DNA of 64,000 nucleotides from Paenibacillus sp. MAEPY2 (GTDB lineage: Bacteria; Bacillota; Bacilli; Paenibacillales; Paenibacillaceae). Position 1 is the first letter of the stretch. Every line of letters begins with the position of its first letter. The stretch covers positions 248,001-312,000 of the forward strand of contig NZ_AWUK01000030.1 in the NCBI RefSeq assembly GCF_000499205.1, in the 5' to 3' direction. A program made the translations under genes and the position numbers. Below are positions 1 to 10,121 of this stretch, piece by piece. Under the pieces are notes generated by a model. The model saw only the letters and a program-made list of their open reading frames with translations. It was not told the origin of the DNA and searched no databases.

Positions 1-276
1 CCCAAACTTCCGATAAAGACCAAATGATAGCGAAGGCAAGATTTCGTTCAGGGCACGTTCCCCATACGCTTTCAGATCGATATAAAAAGAAGCCAGCTCC
101 GGTTGGAGTAACGCCTGTTCGATGCGATCCGTAGAGCAGACTGAAGCTCGTGTTGGTGCAGGCTGGATATGCTGATCCCCCTGTCCCCCGCTCGTTATCC
201 GATGTACCACCCGTTGAATGACCGAAGAATCCGGCATCGGGATGGAACTTTCCTTACTTTGATTGGTGTTTTCCAT
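1..276 (-). CDS. Unknown protein, N-terminal part only (gene runs off the left edge)
   Basis: An open frame of 92 codons starts at ATG 276 (protein begins METNQSKESS) and is still open at base 1. A purine-rich ribosome site (AGGGTGG) lies just upstream, which supports the start. The first ~60 residues are polar and low in complexity, followed by a helical-looking stretch (QALLQPELASFYIDLKAYGE). No signal peptide, membrane segment or family motif is visible. I do not recognise the family; the missing C-terminal part would probably decide it. Confidence 0.55.
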   Translation of the reverse strand, partial: MENTNQSKESSIPMPDSSVIQRVVHRITSGGQGDQHIQPAPTRASVCSTDRIEQALLQPELASFYIDLKAYGERALNEILPSLSFGLYRKFG

Positions 277-416
277 TGAATCCACCCTAATCTATATGGA
301 ATACAAAACCTTCATTATATGTAACCGATTTCATTTTACCGGATAATTCTGTACATTTGAAGAGTTATCCATCATATCCAACCAAATTAACCACAGAATC
401 CCTATTTCGAGATATG

Positions 417-449
417 AAAAAAACGAAGAACCCACCCGGGTTCCTCGTT
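417..449 (-). terminator. Rho-independent terminator after the SGNH hydrolase gene
   Basis: A 12-base inverted repeat (422-433 with 438-449, one G-T pair) is followed on the minus strand by seven T. It lies 50 bases past the stop of the SGNH hydrolase gene and would end that transcript before the next minus-strand gene. Confidence 0.85.
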
Positions 450-500
450 ACATCAAGCTTGCTAGTGCGTACTTGATAATCCAGTTCAATCCAATGTCTA

Positions 501-1157
501 TTAACCTATCGCAAGCGGAGAATTCTGTACAACAGACAACCATTGACGCGCGATAAGCTCATGACCCGCTGCCGTTGGATGCACACCATCCCACAACCAG
601 TAAGCAGCGTCAGCTTGTTCGAGAGCATCGTCGAACGTTTGCTGCAGTGGTACCCAGACCGCCCCGAACTCACTGGCGAGTTCGCGAACCAGATTTTGAT
701 AGAGTCCAATCCGCTCCTGCCAAGTGTCCCAACGCTCTACTGTAGCTCCGGTTTTAAGAATGAACGGCTCCATTAAAACCAGCCCAGTATTCGGCATCAC
801 TTCACGTGTTTCCTCCAGCAAATGACGATATGCACGTCCAAGACGGTCCGTCACTCCACTGGGTTCGCCATTCATGGTACGCCAGGCATCATTAACACCG
901 ATGAGAATGCTGATCAGATCCGGCTTCAGACTAAAGGTATCTTCGTTCCAGCGTGCATACAGATCGGAAGCACGATCCCCGCTGAGTCCTCTGTTATAGA
1001 ACGTCGGCTGCTTGGCTGCAAGTTCCACACCCAGTTTGCTTGAGATCAGATACGCATAGCCATGCCCGAGAAAATGATTCGGATCATCATTGCGCGATCT
1101 TCCCCCGTCTGTAATGGAGTCTCCCTGAAAAAGTATAACGGATGAATGTGTACTCAT
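501..1157 (-). CDS. SGNH/GDSL-family hydrolase (esterase or deacetylase type)
   Basis: The 218-residue protein starts at ATG 1157 behind AGGAAGG; the frame is open to 1214 but no better start is seen there. The SGNH blocks are visible: GDSITDGGR (nucleophile Ser14), the Gly of LSGDRASDL (~residue 60), GVND (87-90) and DGVHP (Asp190, His193). There is no signal peptide, so it is probably cytoplasmic. Proteins of this family remove acyl or acetyl groups from sugars and lipids; the substrate cannot be read from the sequence. It is followed by a terminator and separated by ~100 bases from the oxidoreductase gene upstream, which may share its transcript. Confidence 0.9.
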   Translation of the reverse strand: MSTHSSVILFQGDSITDGGRSRNDDPNHFLGHGYAYLISSKLGVELAAKQPTFYNRGLSGDRASDLYARWNEDTFSLKPDLISILIGVNDAWRTMNGEPSGVTDRLGRAYRHLLEETREVMPNTGLVLMEPFILKTGATVERWDTWQERIGLYQNLVRELASEFGAVWVPLQQTFDDALEQADAAYWLWDGVHPTAAGHELIARQWLSVVQNSPLAIG

Positions 1158-1264
1158 AAGCAAAACCGTTCCTTCCTGTATGTAAAATGAAAACCTCAAC
1201 CCTTCAGTCTCCATTTTATCCCTTTCGGACGCAAGAGAAAATAGCGTTTTCAGAACGGTACTTT

Positions 1265-2068
1265 TCAGACTTTCGGGTCTTTCGCCACATATCCTCCACC
1301 CTGATATTCCGTCTCGTCTTGCTTATCCGGCGTTCCCTTGCGTTTCGCTTCGTCCCACAACTCTGCCGCATCATCCTCCGGGTGGTACCCAATCATCTGT
1401 TCCAGATATCCAATATCATAATAATTGTCCGTATTCGCTGAAGTGCCATATAGATTAACATATTTCATGCTCGAATCCGCCTCAATGCAGCACTCGGCAA
1501 GCTGAACCATATCTCTGGGCGAGATCCAGATGTGTGCCGAACGCTCAGAATGCGGATACGCATCGCCCGAGAAATTGCCAATTCGAATGTTGAATGACGA
1601 TAGGCCATGCTTATCCACGTAATATCGTCCCAGCAGTTCGATATAACATTTGCTAAGTCCATAGAAACTGTCTGGCCGATATGGATCATCCACTTCAATA
1701 TCCTCTCCTGTTGGATAGAACCCTGTCGCATGATTTGAACTTGCAAAAATAACCCGCTGTACACCGTTCAACCTTGCAGCTTCATACACATGATAGGCCC
1801 CTGTTACGTTGATCGGTAGAACTTTGCCCAGAAAATCTTCCTCGTCCTTGGCCCAAGCAATGTGCAGCACTGTCTGAACACCCTGCATGAGCTCGTTCAG
1901 ACGGTCTCCATCTGTCACATCCATTGCTACAATGCCTGATTGAGGATCATCATGAAGGTCGGCAGCCACGATATCATACTTGCCCTTTTCCCTCAGTCCC
2001 TCCAACAGACTGCGGCCAACGACTCCCGCCGCTCCCGTAATCAACAGTCTGTGCTTCGTTTTACTCAT
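1265..2068 (-). CDS. NAD-dependent epimerase/dehydratase-family oxidoreductase (uronate-dehydrogenase-like)
   Basis: The 267-residue protein starts at ATG 2068 behind AAGGGAG; longer readings to 2149 lack a ribosome site. It has the extended-SDR Rossmann motif TGAAGVVG near the N-terminus, the Asp-rich second strand (VAADLHDD), a serine pair SSN and the catalytic YGLSK. Length and the pattern (dinucleotide site, then DPYRPDSFYGLSK) resemble uronate dehydrogenases and related sugar oxidoreductases, but the substrate is inferred only from resemblance. It acts in the cytoplasm. Confidence 0.85.
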   Translation of the reverse strand: MSKTKHRLLITGAAGVVGRSLLEGLREKGKYDIVAADLHDDPQSGIVAMDVTDGDRLNELMQGVQTVLHIAWAKDEEDFLGKVLPINVTGAYHVYEAARLNGVQRVIFASSNHATGFYPTGEDIEVDDPYRPDSFYGLSKCYIELLGRYYVDKHGLSSFNIRIGNFSGDAYPHSERSAHIWISPRDMVQLAECCIEADSSMKYVNLYGTSANTDNYYDIGYLEQMIGYHPEDDAAELWDEAKRKGTPDKQDETEYQGGGYVAKDPKV

Positions 2069-2164
2069 GGATCTAACTCCCTTCGCCCTATTTACTATGG
2101 TCTTATAGGACATTATTAACCGTAAGGGCGAAGGATTTACCTGATCCAATAAAGACCCCGTATA

Positions 2165-2494
2165 TTAACCCATCAAGTACCGTAAAATCATCATTGCCAC
2201 CATACCGACAAGTACCGTTCCGAGCAGACTCCGGGTCCAGATTGCTACGGCAATGGTAGGTAATGCTGCCCAGAGGGCTGCATTTTGCGTAATCGGCACC
2301 AACTGGTTGTCCGCCATAAACAATTCCTGACCGATCAGTGCCGCCATCACCGCTACGGGTACATATTCAAGCCAGCGTAACAGCCACATCGGAATCTGTA
2401 TCTTGCTGAACAGCATGAGTGGCAATACACGCGGAATGAACGTTAACAAAGCCGAACCCATAATAATCCAAAATACATCCCATCTTACTTCCAT
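2165..2494 (-). CDS. azlD: AzlD, small subunit of branched-chain amino acid exporter
   Basis: This is a 109-residue hydrophobic protein with about four membrane helices. The pattern matches AzlD: an N-terminal helix with RVLPLML, then WLEYVPVAVMAALIGQELF. It overlaps the end of azlC by ten bases, the usual arrangement, so the two are translationally coupled. AzlC and AzlD together export branched-chain amino acids and analogues such as azaleucine. Confidence 0.93.
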   Translation of the reverse strand: MEVRWDVFWIIMGSALLTFIPRVLPLMLFSKIQIPMWLLRWLEYVPVAVMAALIGQELFMADNQLVPITQNAALWAALPTIAVAIWTRSLLGTVLVGMVAMMILRYLMG

Positions 2495-3255
2495 CGTTCC
2501 ATCACTACTCCCATCGTTGCCGCAATGACCGCAGCCACAATGACACTCATGCTGCCAAACGAAGCCATGCTGGCGAAGATTACACAGACAACAGCGATGA
2601 TCGCCACATTGATGTGTAATTTTTTATTTTTGCGCTGCATCAGCTGAAGTACGACCAGACCGATAAACATCGCAGGCAAGGCAAAATCCAGCCCAAGCCG
2701 CTCCGGATTGGTTATCCAGCGACCAAAATAAGCCCCCGCCATATTCGCCACAAACCAGTTAAGATATGCTGTAATGTTCAGACCGTGCATCCAGCGCTCA
2801 CTCAGCGTTTTCCTACCAATCGCACGCGTCATCGCCACGCCAAAGGACTCGTCGGTGAGCAGCGAGCCGATCCACATATTTTTAAGCGGCGTCAGATGAC
2901 GGAAGTACGGCGATACGGCTGCACTCAGCAGCAAATGACGCAGATTCACGAAAAATATGGTGAAAATAATGGCCATCGCTGAACCATTTGATGCCAGCAT
3001 GCCTGCGGCAATAAACTGGGCCGATCCCGCATACAGAATCAGACTGAGCAGAGCCGTTTCCGCCAGGCTAAGACCTGCCGTCATTTCAATGACACCCGCT
3101 GCAAAGCCAATACTCAAATAGCCAAGCAGGGTTGGAATACAATCCTTGACCCCTTGCATAAATGTAGCATCATCCTGCACCTCTTCGGTATTTGCGGGCC
3201 CGGATGTCAATGGTATTGATTTGTCCAAATCCGGTGCATCCCCTTTCCATTTCAA
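2485..3255 (-). CDS. azlC: AzlC, large subunit of branched-chain amino acid exporter
   Basis: The 256-residue membrane protein has a polar N-terminal tail of ~30 residues and about seven hydrophobic segments. Family features are visible: PTLLGYLSIGFAAGVI, AGSAQFIAAGML, FFVNLRHLLLSAA and LTDESFGVA. It is the first gene of a two-gene operon with azlD. Regulation is not evident; no Lrp-type regulator gene adjoins it. Confidence 0.95.
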   Translation of the reverse strand: MKWKGDAPDLDKSIPLTSGPANTEEVQDDATFMQGVKDCIPTLLGYLSIGFAAGVIEMTAGLSLAETALLSLILYAGSAQFIAAGMLASNGSAMAIIFTIFFVNLRHLLLSAAVSPYFRHLTPLKNMWIGSLLTDESFGVAMTRAIGRKTLSERWMHGLNITAYLNWFVANMAGAYFGRWITNPERLGLDFALPAMFIGLVVLQLMQRKNKKLHINVAIIAVVCVIFASMASFGSMSVIVAAVIAATMGVVMERWK

Positions 3256-3390
3256 TCCACATCCTGCGGATTACTTTTAATTTAGAAATATACCACAGGA
3301 TGAGACGTTCCGGGAGAGACAGATCCCCTTTTACAGAACAGATCCGCTACGAATCTTCATAATTCGATGATTAACGAAGTACACCAACAA

Positions 3391-3424
3391 GAAAAAGACT
3401 GCAGGGTTACACCCCACAGTCTTC
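3391..3424 (-). terminator. Terminator after the chemoreceptor gene
   Basis: The stem AAGACTG (3395-3401) pairs with CAGTCTT (3418-3424), with extra pairing inside. A run of T on the minus strand follows. It lies 20 bases past the chemoreceptor stop. Confidence 0.8.
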
Positions 3425-3443
3425 TTCGAGAATGGCTATTACA

Positions 3444-5417
3444 CTATAACTTGAATCGTTCAATCATGCTTTGCAGATCTTCAGCCATACGGGACAACGC
3501 CGCAGAAGACGCCGCAACCTCTTCCATTGTAGCCAGCTGCTCCTGTGCAGCAGCTGAGCCATCTTCCGTTCCTGAGGCAATCTGATTGGATAATTCAATC
3601 GTCTCATTGACTTCCTTGGTCACATAACTCATGCCTCCATCAATCTGACGGGAAGCTGCCGACACTTCTCCAGCTTGAGCAGCAACCAATTGCACAGCAC
3701 TACGGATATTTTGAAAAGCCTCTCCCGCTTCCGTAATCATTTGGGAACCCTTGATCATGCCTTCTCCCGTACGGGCAAAGGTAGATTGTACCGCATTCGT
3801 TTTCTCATGCATCTCACGCATCAGTTCATTAATGCGCTCGGCCGCACTGCCCGAATTGTTTGCCAGCAACTTCACTTCATTGGCAACCACAGCGAAGCCC
3901 CGACCCTGTTCACCTGCTCTGGACGCTTCAATGGATGCGTTCAAGGCAAGAATATTGGTCTGCTTCGCAATAGCAGTAATTTCGGCTACAATCTCAATGA
4001 TCTCTTCATTTTTCGCTCGAAGATCCTGAATGACCGCAGCCATGGCTTCACTCTCATCATTCACCTTCTGAATATGAGCAACCGCCTCTTCCACCGTAAC
4101 CATACCCGCTTCGGACTTGGTAGATGCTTCAACAGCAATACGAGCGGCCTCTTCGGCACTCGATGAGATTTCTTTGACCCCAATAGACATTTCACCCACA
4201 AGTTGCCCCGTTGCGGCGAGACTGGCGTTTTGTTTGTTCGTTCCTGACGCTGCATCCTGCATCAGCTCAGCAACCTGTTCGGTTGCCCTGGATGTCTGTT
4301 CAGAACTCGCCATCAGCTCCTCAGAGGATGCCGCCAGCTGGCTCGATGTATCATGTACTTCGCCCAGAACGTTGCGCAGCGAGGAGGTCATAGTATCGAA
4401 GCTTGCCCCGAGTTGTCCGAACTCATCGCGACGCTGCAAGCCCACCCGAACTGTCAGATCCCCTGCGCTCACTTTCGATGCTGCCTGTGTTAGCTGCAAC
4501 AATGGACGGTGTATGCTCCGAATAATGAACACAAGCAGAATAATACCAATGATCAGTGATGTTCCAACAAGAGTGTATGCACGGATCAAGATCGGTCTTA
4601 CGGCATCGGCTGCTTCGGAAGGAACGATCTCACCAACTATTTTCCAACCCGTCGCGGGATTCGTAAAGAACACAGCTTCCAGCTCTTGTCCATCATACGT
4701 GTACTTTACAGTTCCTTGGTCTTTCGTATACATCTCATTAATGTAGCTCTCATTGGACTGCACACCAGATTCGATATTGTAATGGAACAGAAACTTTCCG
4801 CCGTTGTCCAGCATATACAGTTTTCCTTTTTCACCAATATGTATCTTATCAACAGATTCTTTTAAGTGGTTGAGACTTACATTGGCACCGAAGACCCCTT
4901 TACCGTCAGACAGCTTTGCAGCCGCAGTCACAACCCATTCACCCGTGGTTACCGACTGGAACGTATCCGAGATAATTGGCTCATCCTGTGACATCCCCAT
5001 TGTATACCAGCTGCGTTCCCGTGGATCATAGATCTGCTGTCCGGGGTCAGGCGATTTCATCCAGCTGCCATCTTCGGCACCTGCGGTGAGCACACCCAGT
5101 TCTTTGTGATTCTTGGACATCCGGTCCATCTGCCTTTGAAGAGCAGGGGATTTATTAATAATATCTGCTGAAGTAATACCGGCGGCGAACTGCGCTGCGT
5201 TATCTTTCTCCATATCCAACATCTGACTAATCTGCAGACTGAGCATTTCCGTTTTGGCCTGTGCAGAATGAATGATTTCTTCCCTGACCTGGTCTGCTGC
5301 TTTTAAATAAGATAACCATCCCACGCTAATGCTCGGCACAATCAGGAACAGAAGCAGTGCAGCGATCAGACGTTTCTTAACCGTTAATGTAAACCAATTG
5401 CGAATCCTTTTCTTCAT
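3444..5417 (-). CDS. Methyl-accepting chemotaxis protein with dCache sensor
   Basis: The 657-residue receptor starts behind GGGGGAT. The order is: a membrane helix at ~13-33, an extracytoplasmic dCache-type sensor (~40-275, with DPRERSWY and GVFGANVSL), a second membrane helix (~283-303), a HAMP domain (~305-357) and a cytoplasmic signalling domain (to the end). The signalling tip [13 protein letters not shown]-type motif is present ([18 protein letters not shown]). It senses a small ligand outside the cell and controls CheA. The ligand is unknown; dCache receptors often bind amino acids. It is a single-gene unit with its own terminator. Confidence 0.95.
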   Translation of the reverse strand: MKKRIRNWFTLTVKKRLIAALLLFLIVPSISVGWLSYLKAADQVREEIIHSAQAKTEMLSLQISQMLDMEKDNAAQFAAGITSADIINKSPALQRQMDRMSKNHKELGVLTAGAEDGSWMKSPDPGQQIYDPRERSWYTMGMSQDEPIISDTFQSVTTGEWVVTAAAKLSDGKGVFGANVSLNHLKESVDKIHIGEKGKLYMLDNGGKFLFHYNIESGVQSNESYINEMYTKDQGTVKYTYDGQELEAVFFTNPATGWKIVGEIVPSEAADAVRPILIRAYTLVGTSLIIGIILLVFIIRSIHRPLLQLTQAASKVSAGDLTVRVGLQRRDEFGQLGASFDTMTSSLRNVLGEVHDTSSQLAASSEELMASSEQTSRATEQVAELMQDAASGTNKQNASLAATGQLVGEMSIGVKEISSSAEEAARIAVEASTKSEAGMVTVEEAVAHIQKVNDESEAMAAVIQDLRAKNEEIIEIVAEITAIAKQTNILALNASIEASRAGEQGRGFAVVANEVKLLANNSGSAAERINELMREMHEKTNAVQSTFARTGEGMIKGSQMITEAGEAFQNIRSAVQLVAAQAGEVSAASRQIDGGMSYVTKEVNETIELSNQIASGTEDGSAAAQEQLATMEEVAASSAALSRMAEDLQSMIERFKL

Positions 5418-5646
5418 TTAAATATCCCCCATCATCATCTTCACCCTTTTTTATCGGACAAACGTAGTAAAAATATTATGTATGAATATTAAAATCAATC
5501 GAAATTACATTATTTTTGTTAGGATAATAGAAAATGATGCTCCTTCCCCGTTTTGACCCTCTCTACGAGATCGTTTACAATGCTCATAAGCTGGTTATCT
5601 ATGAAACGATTGGAAGGAGAGGATTCGAATCTTACGCAAGTCACAT

Positions 5647-7080
5647 GTGCAACGACCTGTATCCAGATTATATTCATCCATGTTCCGTATTCTGTTCGCC
5701 CTCATTCTTTGTGCAGGACCTGTTCTAGGACAAACCAGTTTCACAGCAGCCGCAGCACAAGAGGCGCAAACAGTTCACATTGAAGTGAATGGTCAAGAGC
5801 AATCGTGGATAAACGCCCCCCTTGTATTGAAAGGTACAACGTATGTTCCACTGCGAGATGTTGTTACCTCTGTAAATGGCACCTTGAAGTGGGAAGCTCG
5901 TACCAAAACGGCTACCATTACACTTGGTCAAGACAAGCTGGTTCATCAGGCGGGCAGTGACTTCATCCAAGTTAACCATGTTCATCTGTCCTCCGGTGTC
6001 GAATCTCGCACGATTAACGGCACCCTGATGTTACCTGTCCGCGCACTTGCCAATGCACTCAAGGCAGATATTAAAGTACAACGTACAGCCTCTGGTCAGA
6101 TGAGTGTTAATATTGAGACAGACAAAGTAAGCCTATTAAACAGTCAAGTCGCCAGTGTAGACCGCTATTTGCGCGAAATCGATTTTCCAGGCATGGCTCT
6201 GATTGCCCGCAATGGAGAAGTCCTTCTTCGCCAAGGCTATGGACTGGCGGATGAACAGACGCTCAATCGTCCAGATCAGAAGACCAGAATCGCCTCTCTG
6301 AGCAAATCTTTCACTGCAGCCTCCATTCTCAGCTTGGTGGAAAAAGGAAAGCTGAATGTGCAAGATCCGATCTCCAAGTATATCACCGGCATACCCAAGG
6401 GAGATCAGATCACGCTCCATATGCTGTTATCCCAGACTTCGGGTCTTCCATCCGCCTTCGGACGGGGTGAAGGCACTTCATTGGAAGAAACGGTAGAAGA
6501 AATTCGGCACAAAACATTAAAATTCGAACCCGGTAGTGCCTATTTGTACAGTAATAGTGGTTATGTTCTGCTGGCCTATGTTATTGAACAGGTGTCCGGC
6601 ATAAGTTATGCCGACTATGTGCAGCAGACCATTTTGAAGCCGCTCGGCATGAAGAACTCTGGAGAAGCTTCCCGTAAGGTCCATACGAATAGCGGATTCG
6701 TTGCGAAGAATAAACAGTGGGTGCCTGCGCCTTATTATGTTTCACAATCAGGTTCAGGAACAATTTACTCCACCGTGGATGATCTGCTGAAGTGGGATCG
6801 GGCGCTGTACACGGACAAAATTTTGAGTCAGGATACGATTGAACAGATGTATGAGCCGTATTCGGATAAAAATTATGGCTACGCCTGGATTCTCAAGGAG
6901 AACGATCAGAATCGTACCGTCTTCCACAACGGCAGCGGTGGTGGTTTTGCCACAGCCTTCTCACGTAATTTAACAGATGATATTACGATTATTCTTCTCG
7001 GTAATCATGCGGGTATGGATATGACTTCACTTATGGATGAGGTCGAGGTTAAGACAGCTCAGGCACTGAATCTGCAATAA
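5647..7080 (+). CDS. Secreted serine hydrolase (class C beta-lactamase fold) with N-terminal stalk domain
   Basis: The 477-residue protein has a signal peptide (FRILFALILCAGPVLG), then a copper-amine-oxidase-like stalk domain (~35-150, two YVPLRDV / LPVRAL repeats), then a serine hydrolase of the beta-lactamase/DD-peptidase class C fold (~165-470). Catalytic motifs are SLSK (Ser-x-x-Lys), YSN (Tyr-x-Asn) and HNG in place of KTG. Such proteins are usually peptidases or esterases acting on wall peptides or D-amino esters. The start is unclear: GTG 5647 lies ~24 bases after GGAAGGAGAGG, and ATG 5680 gives a neat signal peptide but is further away. Confidence 0.88.
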   Translation: MQRPVSRLYSSMFRILFALILCAGPVLGQTSFTAAAAQEAQTVHIEVNGQEQSWINAPLVLKGTTYVPLRDVVTSVNGTLKWEARTKTATITLGQDKLVHQAGSDFIQVNHVHLSSGVESRTINGTLMLPVRALANALKADIKVQRTASGQMSVNIETDKVSLLNSQVASVDRYLREIDFPGMALIARNGEVLLRQGYGLADEQTLNRPDQKTRIASLSKSFTAASILSLVEKGKLNVQDPISKYITGIPKGDQITLHMLLSQTSGLPSAFGRGEGTSLEETVEEIRHKTLKFEPGSAYLYSNSGYVLLAYVIEQVSGISYADYVQQTILKPLGMKNSGEASRKVHTNSGFVAKNKQWVPAPYYVSQSGSGTIYSTVDDLLKWDRALYTDKILSQDTIEQMYEPYSDKNYGYAWILKENDQNRTVFHNGSGGGFATAFSRNLTDDITIILLGNHAGMDMTSLMDEVEVKTAQALNLQ

Positions 7081-7101
7081 TATCCTTTTACTCATTAGAT
7101 A

Positions 7102-7145
7102 ATAGCAGAAGGGACGGTCCATTATTGGATCGTCCCTTCTGCTAT
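7102..7145. terminator. Strong hairpin between convergent genes
   Basis: A near-perfect inverted repeat of ~18 bases (stem ATAGCAGAAGGGACG with its complement, ending at 7145) lies between the serine hydrolase and the convergent nagZ gene. T-runs are weak on both sides, so it may act as a bidirectional transcription end or RNA-stabilising hairpin. Confidence 0.7.
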
Positions 7146-7200
7146 CTATTTCTTCAAATTCAGAATCACACTTTCGCTTCGCTCGTCATTTAACGTCTGT

Positions 7201-8886
7201 CTATTTTATGGATACGGGAAGCTTCCCGGCAAAAGGAATACGCCCCATAAGCGCCCGAGCGACGCTATCCATGGCAAGCGGGCGGCTCTCGTACGCAGCC
7301 ACATAGACCTGCACCTCCGGGATCGCCAGCAGATCGTAGGGGCTGCGAAGCGCCACAACAGCCAGCTGCTTGCCCAATTGCTTCAGCCAGCCGATCAGCC
7401 TGCATTGCGGATCACCAGAGGCACTGCCTGCGTTATATGTTCCCACTATGATCTGGCGAATGTCATCCTCTTCCGCAGCTTGAAGCAGATGGGCAGAACG
7501 AATGGCAACTTCCTCTGGCGTGACGGTTACATCGACCACATCCAGACCGCAATGCGACAAAGCGGAGCCTAGGGTAACCACCTGAGTCAGCTGTTCGTCG
7601 GCAATCGTCGTTACTGCTGTAGCAACCGTTATGACCAGCGTACGTTGCGGCTTCAAAGGCAGCATGTTCAATTGGTCACGAACCAGCGTGATGCTGTTCT
7701 CACTGATTCGTCGGGCCACTTCTTGGTGTAACGAATGGTTACGCTCTTGGCGCCTAAATGAAGCTGGATCAGTAAAAGCCTCAGCAGAGAGCGAAGTCGC
7801 TACCTCATCATGCACTTCATCATTACCTGCGCCCATTCCATTCTCCAGCAGACCTCGTTTCGCTTTGTACTTCAGCAGCCGAGTTACAGATTCGTCGATG
7901 CGAGCCTCACTGATTCGCCCGCTCTGCACGGCTGCCAGCAGCGCTTCAAATGCCCCTGCCTGAAGATGAGCTGTGTGGCTGATCAACACCAGATCCGCGC
8001 CGGCCTCCACCGCCATCACAGCTGCATCAACCGTACCATAGTTGGCGGCAATCGCGTCCATCTCCATGCAGTCTGTCACAATCATACCTTCATAACCCAG
8101 TTCCTGACGAAGCAACCCACTTAAGACGGCCCGCGATAGCGTTACAGGCAGACGCTCCGGCTCAAGGGCCGGAAAATAAATATGTGCTGACATCATTGCA
8201 TCGACACCTGCCGCTATGGCAGCCCGGAACGGAATCAGTTCCACACGATCTACCCGTTCCCGAGTATGGGTGATGACCGGAAGATCCAGATGTGAATCCG
8301 TATCGGTATCCCCGTGCCCCGGGAAATGTTTGGCTGTCGCGGAAATACCAGCATCCTGTACTCCTGCAATACTCCTGGCTCCGTACGCTGCGACGGACTG
8401 CGGTGATTCCCCAAATGAACGCACACCAATTACCGGATTGGCAGCGTTATTGTTTACATCCAGAACCGGAGCAAAGTTCATATTTATGCCCATGGATCTT
8501 AGCTCCACACCACTGATGTAGCTTGCCTGATATGCATCCTCGAGGGAGCCTGCTGCGGCAATTGCCATCTGTCCCGGCATCAGGGCGATCCCTTCGGTGA
8601 TCCGGGCTACCATGCCGCCCTCCTGATCAATGGATATCCAGAGCGGCACATTACCGCTATCGACAGCAATCCGTTGCAGGCCCGACGATAGCCGCTCCAC
8701 CTGCTCCGGTGACTCCACGTTACGCGCAAAATAAATCACACCGCCGATGGGATACTTTCGGAGAAAGTCATCTACATCACCAGCAGCTTCAGTGCCATGA
8801 AAGCCGCAAAGCAGCATTTGACCGATTTTCTCGCGCAGGGTCATCTGTTCCAGCTTCAATGGGTATAGCTCGTTTTGCCCACTCAT
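7201..8886 (-). CDS. nagZ: NagZ, beta-N-acetylglucosaminidase (glycoside hydrolase family 3)
   Basis: The 561-residue protein starts at ATG 8886, six bases after GGGAGGGGG; upstream ATG codons lack such a site. GH3 motifs are IDQEGG (86-91), KHFPGHGDT (186-194, the His-Asp general acid loop typical of NagZ) and TDCMEMDAI with nucleophile Asp272. A C-terminal alpha/beta domain follows (~360-561), as in Bacillus NagZ. It splits GlcNAc from MurNAc-containing fragments. Unlike the secreted B. subtilis enzyme it shows no signal peptide, so it should act inside the cell. It is the last gene of the salvage operon, 68 bases after namZ. Confidence 0.93.
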   Translation of the reverse strand: MSGQNELYPLKLEQMTLREKIGQMLLCGFHGTEAAGDVDDFLRKYPIGGVIYFARNVESPEQVERLSSGLQRIAVDSGNVPLWISIDQEGGMVARITEGIALMPGQMAIAAAGSLEDAYQASYISGVELRSMGINMNFAPVLDVNNNAANPVIGVRSFGESPQSVAAYGARSIAGVQDAGISATAKHFPGHGDTDTDSHLDLPVITHTRERVDRVELIPFRAAIAAGVDAMMSAHIYFPALEPERLPVTLSRAVLSGLLRQELGYEGMIVTDCMEMDAIAANYGTVDAAVMAVEAGADLVLISHTAHLQAGAFEALLAAVQSGRISEARIDESVTRLLKYKAKRGLLENGMGAGNDEVHDEVATSLSAEAFTDPASFRRQERNHSLHQEVARRISENSITLVRDQLNMLPLKPQRTLVITVATAVTTIADEQLTQVVTLGSALSHCGLDVVDVTVTPEEVAIRSAHLLQAAEEDDIRQIIVGTYNAGSASGDPQCRLIGWLKQLGKQLAVVALRSPYDLLAIPEVQVYVAAYESRPLAMDSVARALMGRIPFAGKLPVSIK

Positions 8887-8954
8887 TCCATGCCCCCTCC
8901 CAATGACAAGCATCCATGATTCATTACAAGATATCCTTCCCATGGACCTTACTT

Positions 8955-10121
8955 TTATGGATATAGCAAAAACGGCTTCCGCCGCTCCTTCCATTCCTCT
9001 GCTTGAACTCTCCACGATTTAATTAAGCCAATTACTTTCTCCCGGTCATGAATGATTTCCCTAACTTCCCTGCCTCCGGTCAGCAAATCAATAAAATATC
9101 GGGAACCTGACTGTGGAGGCTCCAACCATTGAAATTGCTCTGGATAAAGCGAAGCCAGTTCATGCAAAAGGATCAGCCCTGTATCTACCGCTTGGAATGT
9201 GCTGCTGTCCGTTACGAATATCCTTACACCCCCGCACAACTCTCCTGCATGTTTGGAAAAGGTCGGCGACATGTACACGGGGTGCACATGCACTCCCTCC
9301 AAGTGGTAATCACGAAAACGTTCCGCCAGCTGTTCACCATCTACCCACGGTGCTCCAATCCACTCGAATGGGCGAGTCGTACCTCTGCCCTCAGAAACAT
9401 TGGTACCTTCAAACAGACATGTACCTGCATACACCCGCACACTGTCCAGTGTAGGCATATTGGGAGAAGGCAGCATCCAGGGCAAATCACAGTCTGTAAA
9501 CTCCATAGAGCGCTGCCAGCCTGCCATCATAATTACATCCAGTTCGCAGGGCACCTCCATCTCAATGTTCACCAGCAGGGCCAACTCACCGACCGTCAAC
9601 CCGGTGCGGACGGGGACACGCCAAGCTCCAACGAGCGATTCATAGCCCGCGCTCAGCACGCCGCCTTCCACCGCATCCCCGCCCAACGGATTGGGACGGT
9701 CCAGCACGAGCAGTCGTTTGCCCGTTTCAGCACAGGCCTGCATCATGTGAAACAAGGTCGATGCATAGGTGTAATACCGGACACCCACATCCTGAATGTC
9801 ATACAATACGGTATCAACACCAGCCAGCATTGCAGGCGTGGGTTTCTTATGTTCCCCATAAAGGCTGAACACCGGAATACCTAAACTTGAATGCATCGTA
9901 TCCCCAAATCGGACACCAGCCTGAAGCTCACCATCCAGCCCGTGCTCACAAGCATAGAGTGCTGTCAGCTCGACACCGGACAACCCGGCACAAACATCCA
10001 CTGTCGAGATAAAATCCGCGGTAATTCCGGTCGGATTCGTTATCAGGCCAATTCGTGAGTCCGTTAACCATGGGTGGGAGAGTCCTCCCGACAGAAGATC
10101 AACTCCAGTTCTGACGCCCAT
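8955..10121 (-). CDS. namZ: NamZ-type exo-beta-N-acetylmuramidase (DUF1343, glycoside hydrolase family 171)
   Basis: The 388-residue protein carries DUF1343 signatures: LITNPTGI (26-33), ACEHGLDG (57-64), YDIQDVGVRYYTY (107-119) and LDRPNPLGG (140-148). NamZ removes MurNAc from the non-reducing end of wall disaccharides. The start is ATG 10121 behind AGGGGA. The first residues (MGVRTGVDLLSGG) are not a signal peptide, whereas the B. subtilis enzyme is secreted, so a cytoplasmic role is inferred. Its start overlaps the stop of the upstream membrane gene by one base (TAATG), which suggests coupled translation. NagZ follows. Confidence 0.92.
   Translation of the reverse strand: MGVRTGVDLLSGGLSHPWLTDSRIGLITNPTGITADFISTVDVCAGLSGVELTALYACEHGLDGELQAGVRFGDTMHSSLGIPVFSLYGEHKKPTPAMLAGVDTVLYDIQDVGVRYYTYASTLFHMMQACAETGKRLLVLDRPNPLGGDAVEGGVLSAGYESLVGAWRVPVRTGLTVGELALLVNIEMEVPCELDVIMMAGWQRSMEFTDCDLPWMLPSPNMPTLDSVRVYAGTCLFEGTNVSEGRGTTRPFEWIGAPWVDGEQLAERFRDYHLEGVHVHPVYMSPTFSKHAGELCGGVRIFVTDSSTFQAVDTGLILLHELASLYPEQFQWLEPPQSGSRYFIDLLTGGREVREIIHDREKVIGLIKSWRVQAEEWKERRKPFLLYP

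Noticed and set aside
4117-4746. Open frame of 209 codons opposite the chemoreceptor
   Set aside because: It mirrors the repetitive signalling domain; Ser/Ala-rich, no ribosome site.
9129-9884. Open frame of 251 codons opposite namZ
   Set aside because: Antisense shadow of a gene with clear family motifs; His/Gln-rich translation and no start signal.
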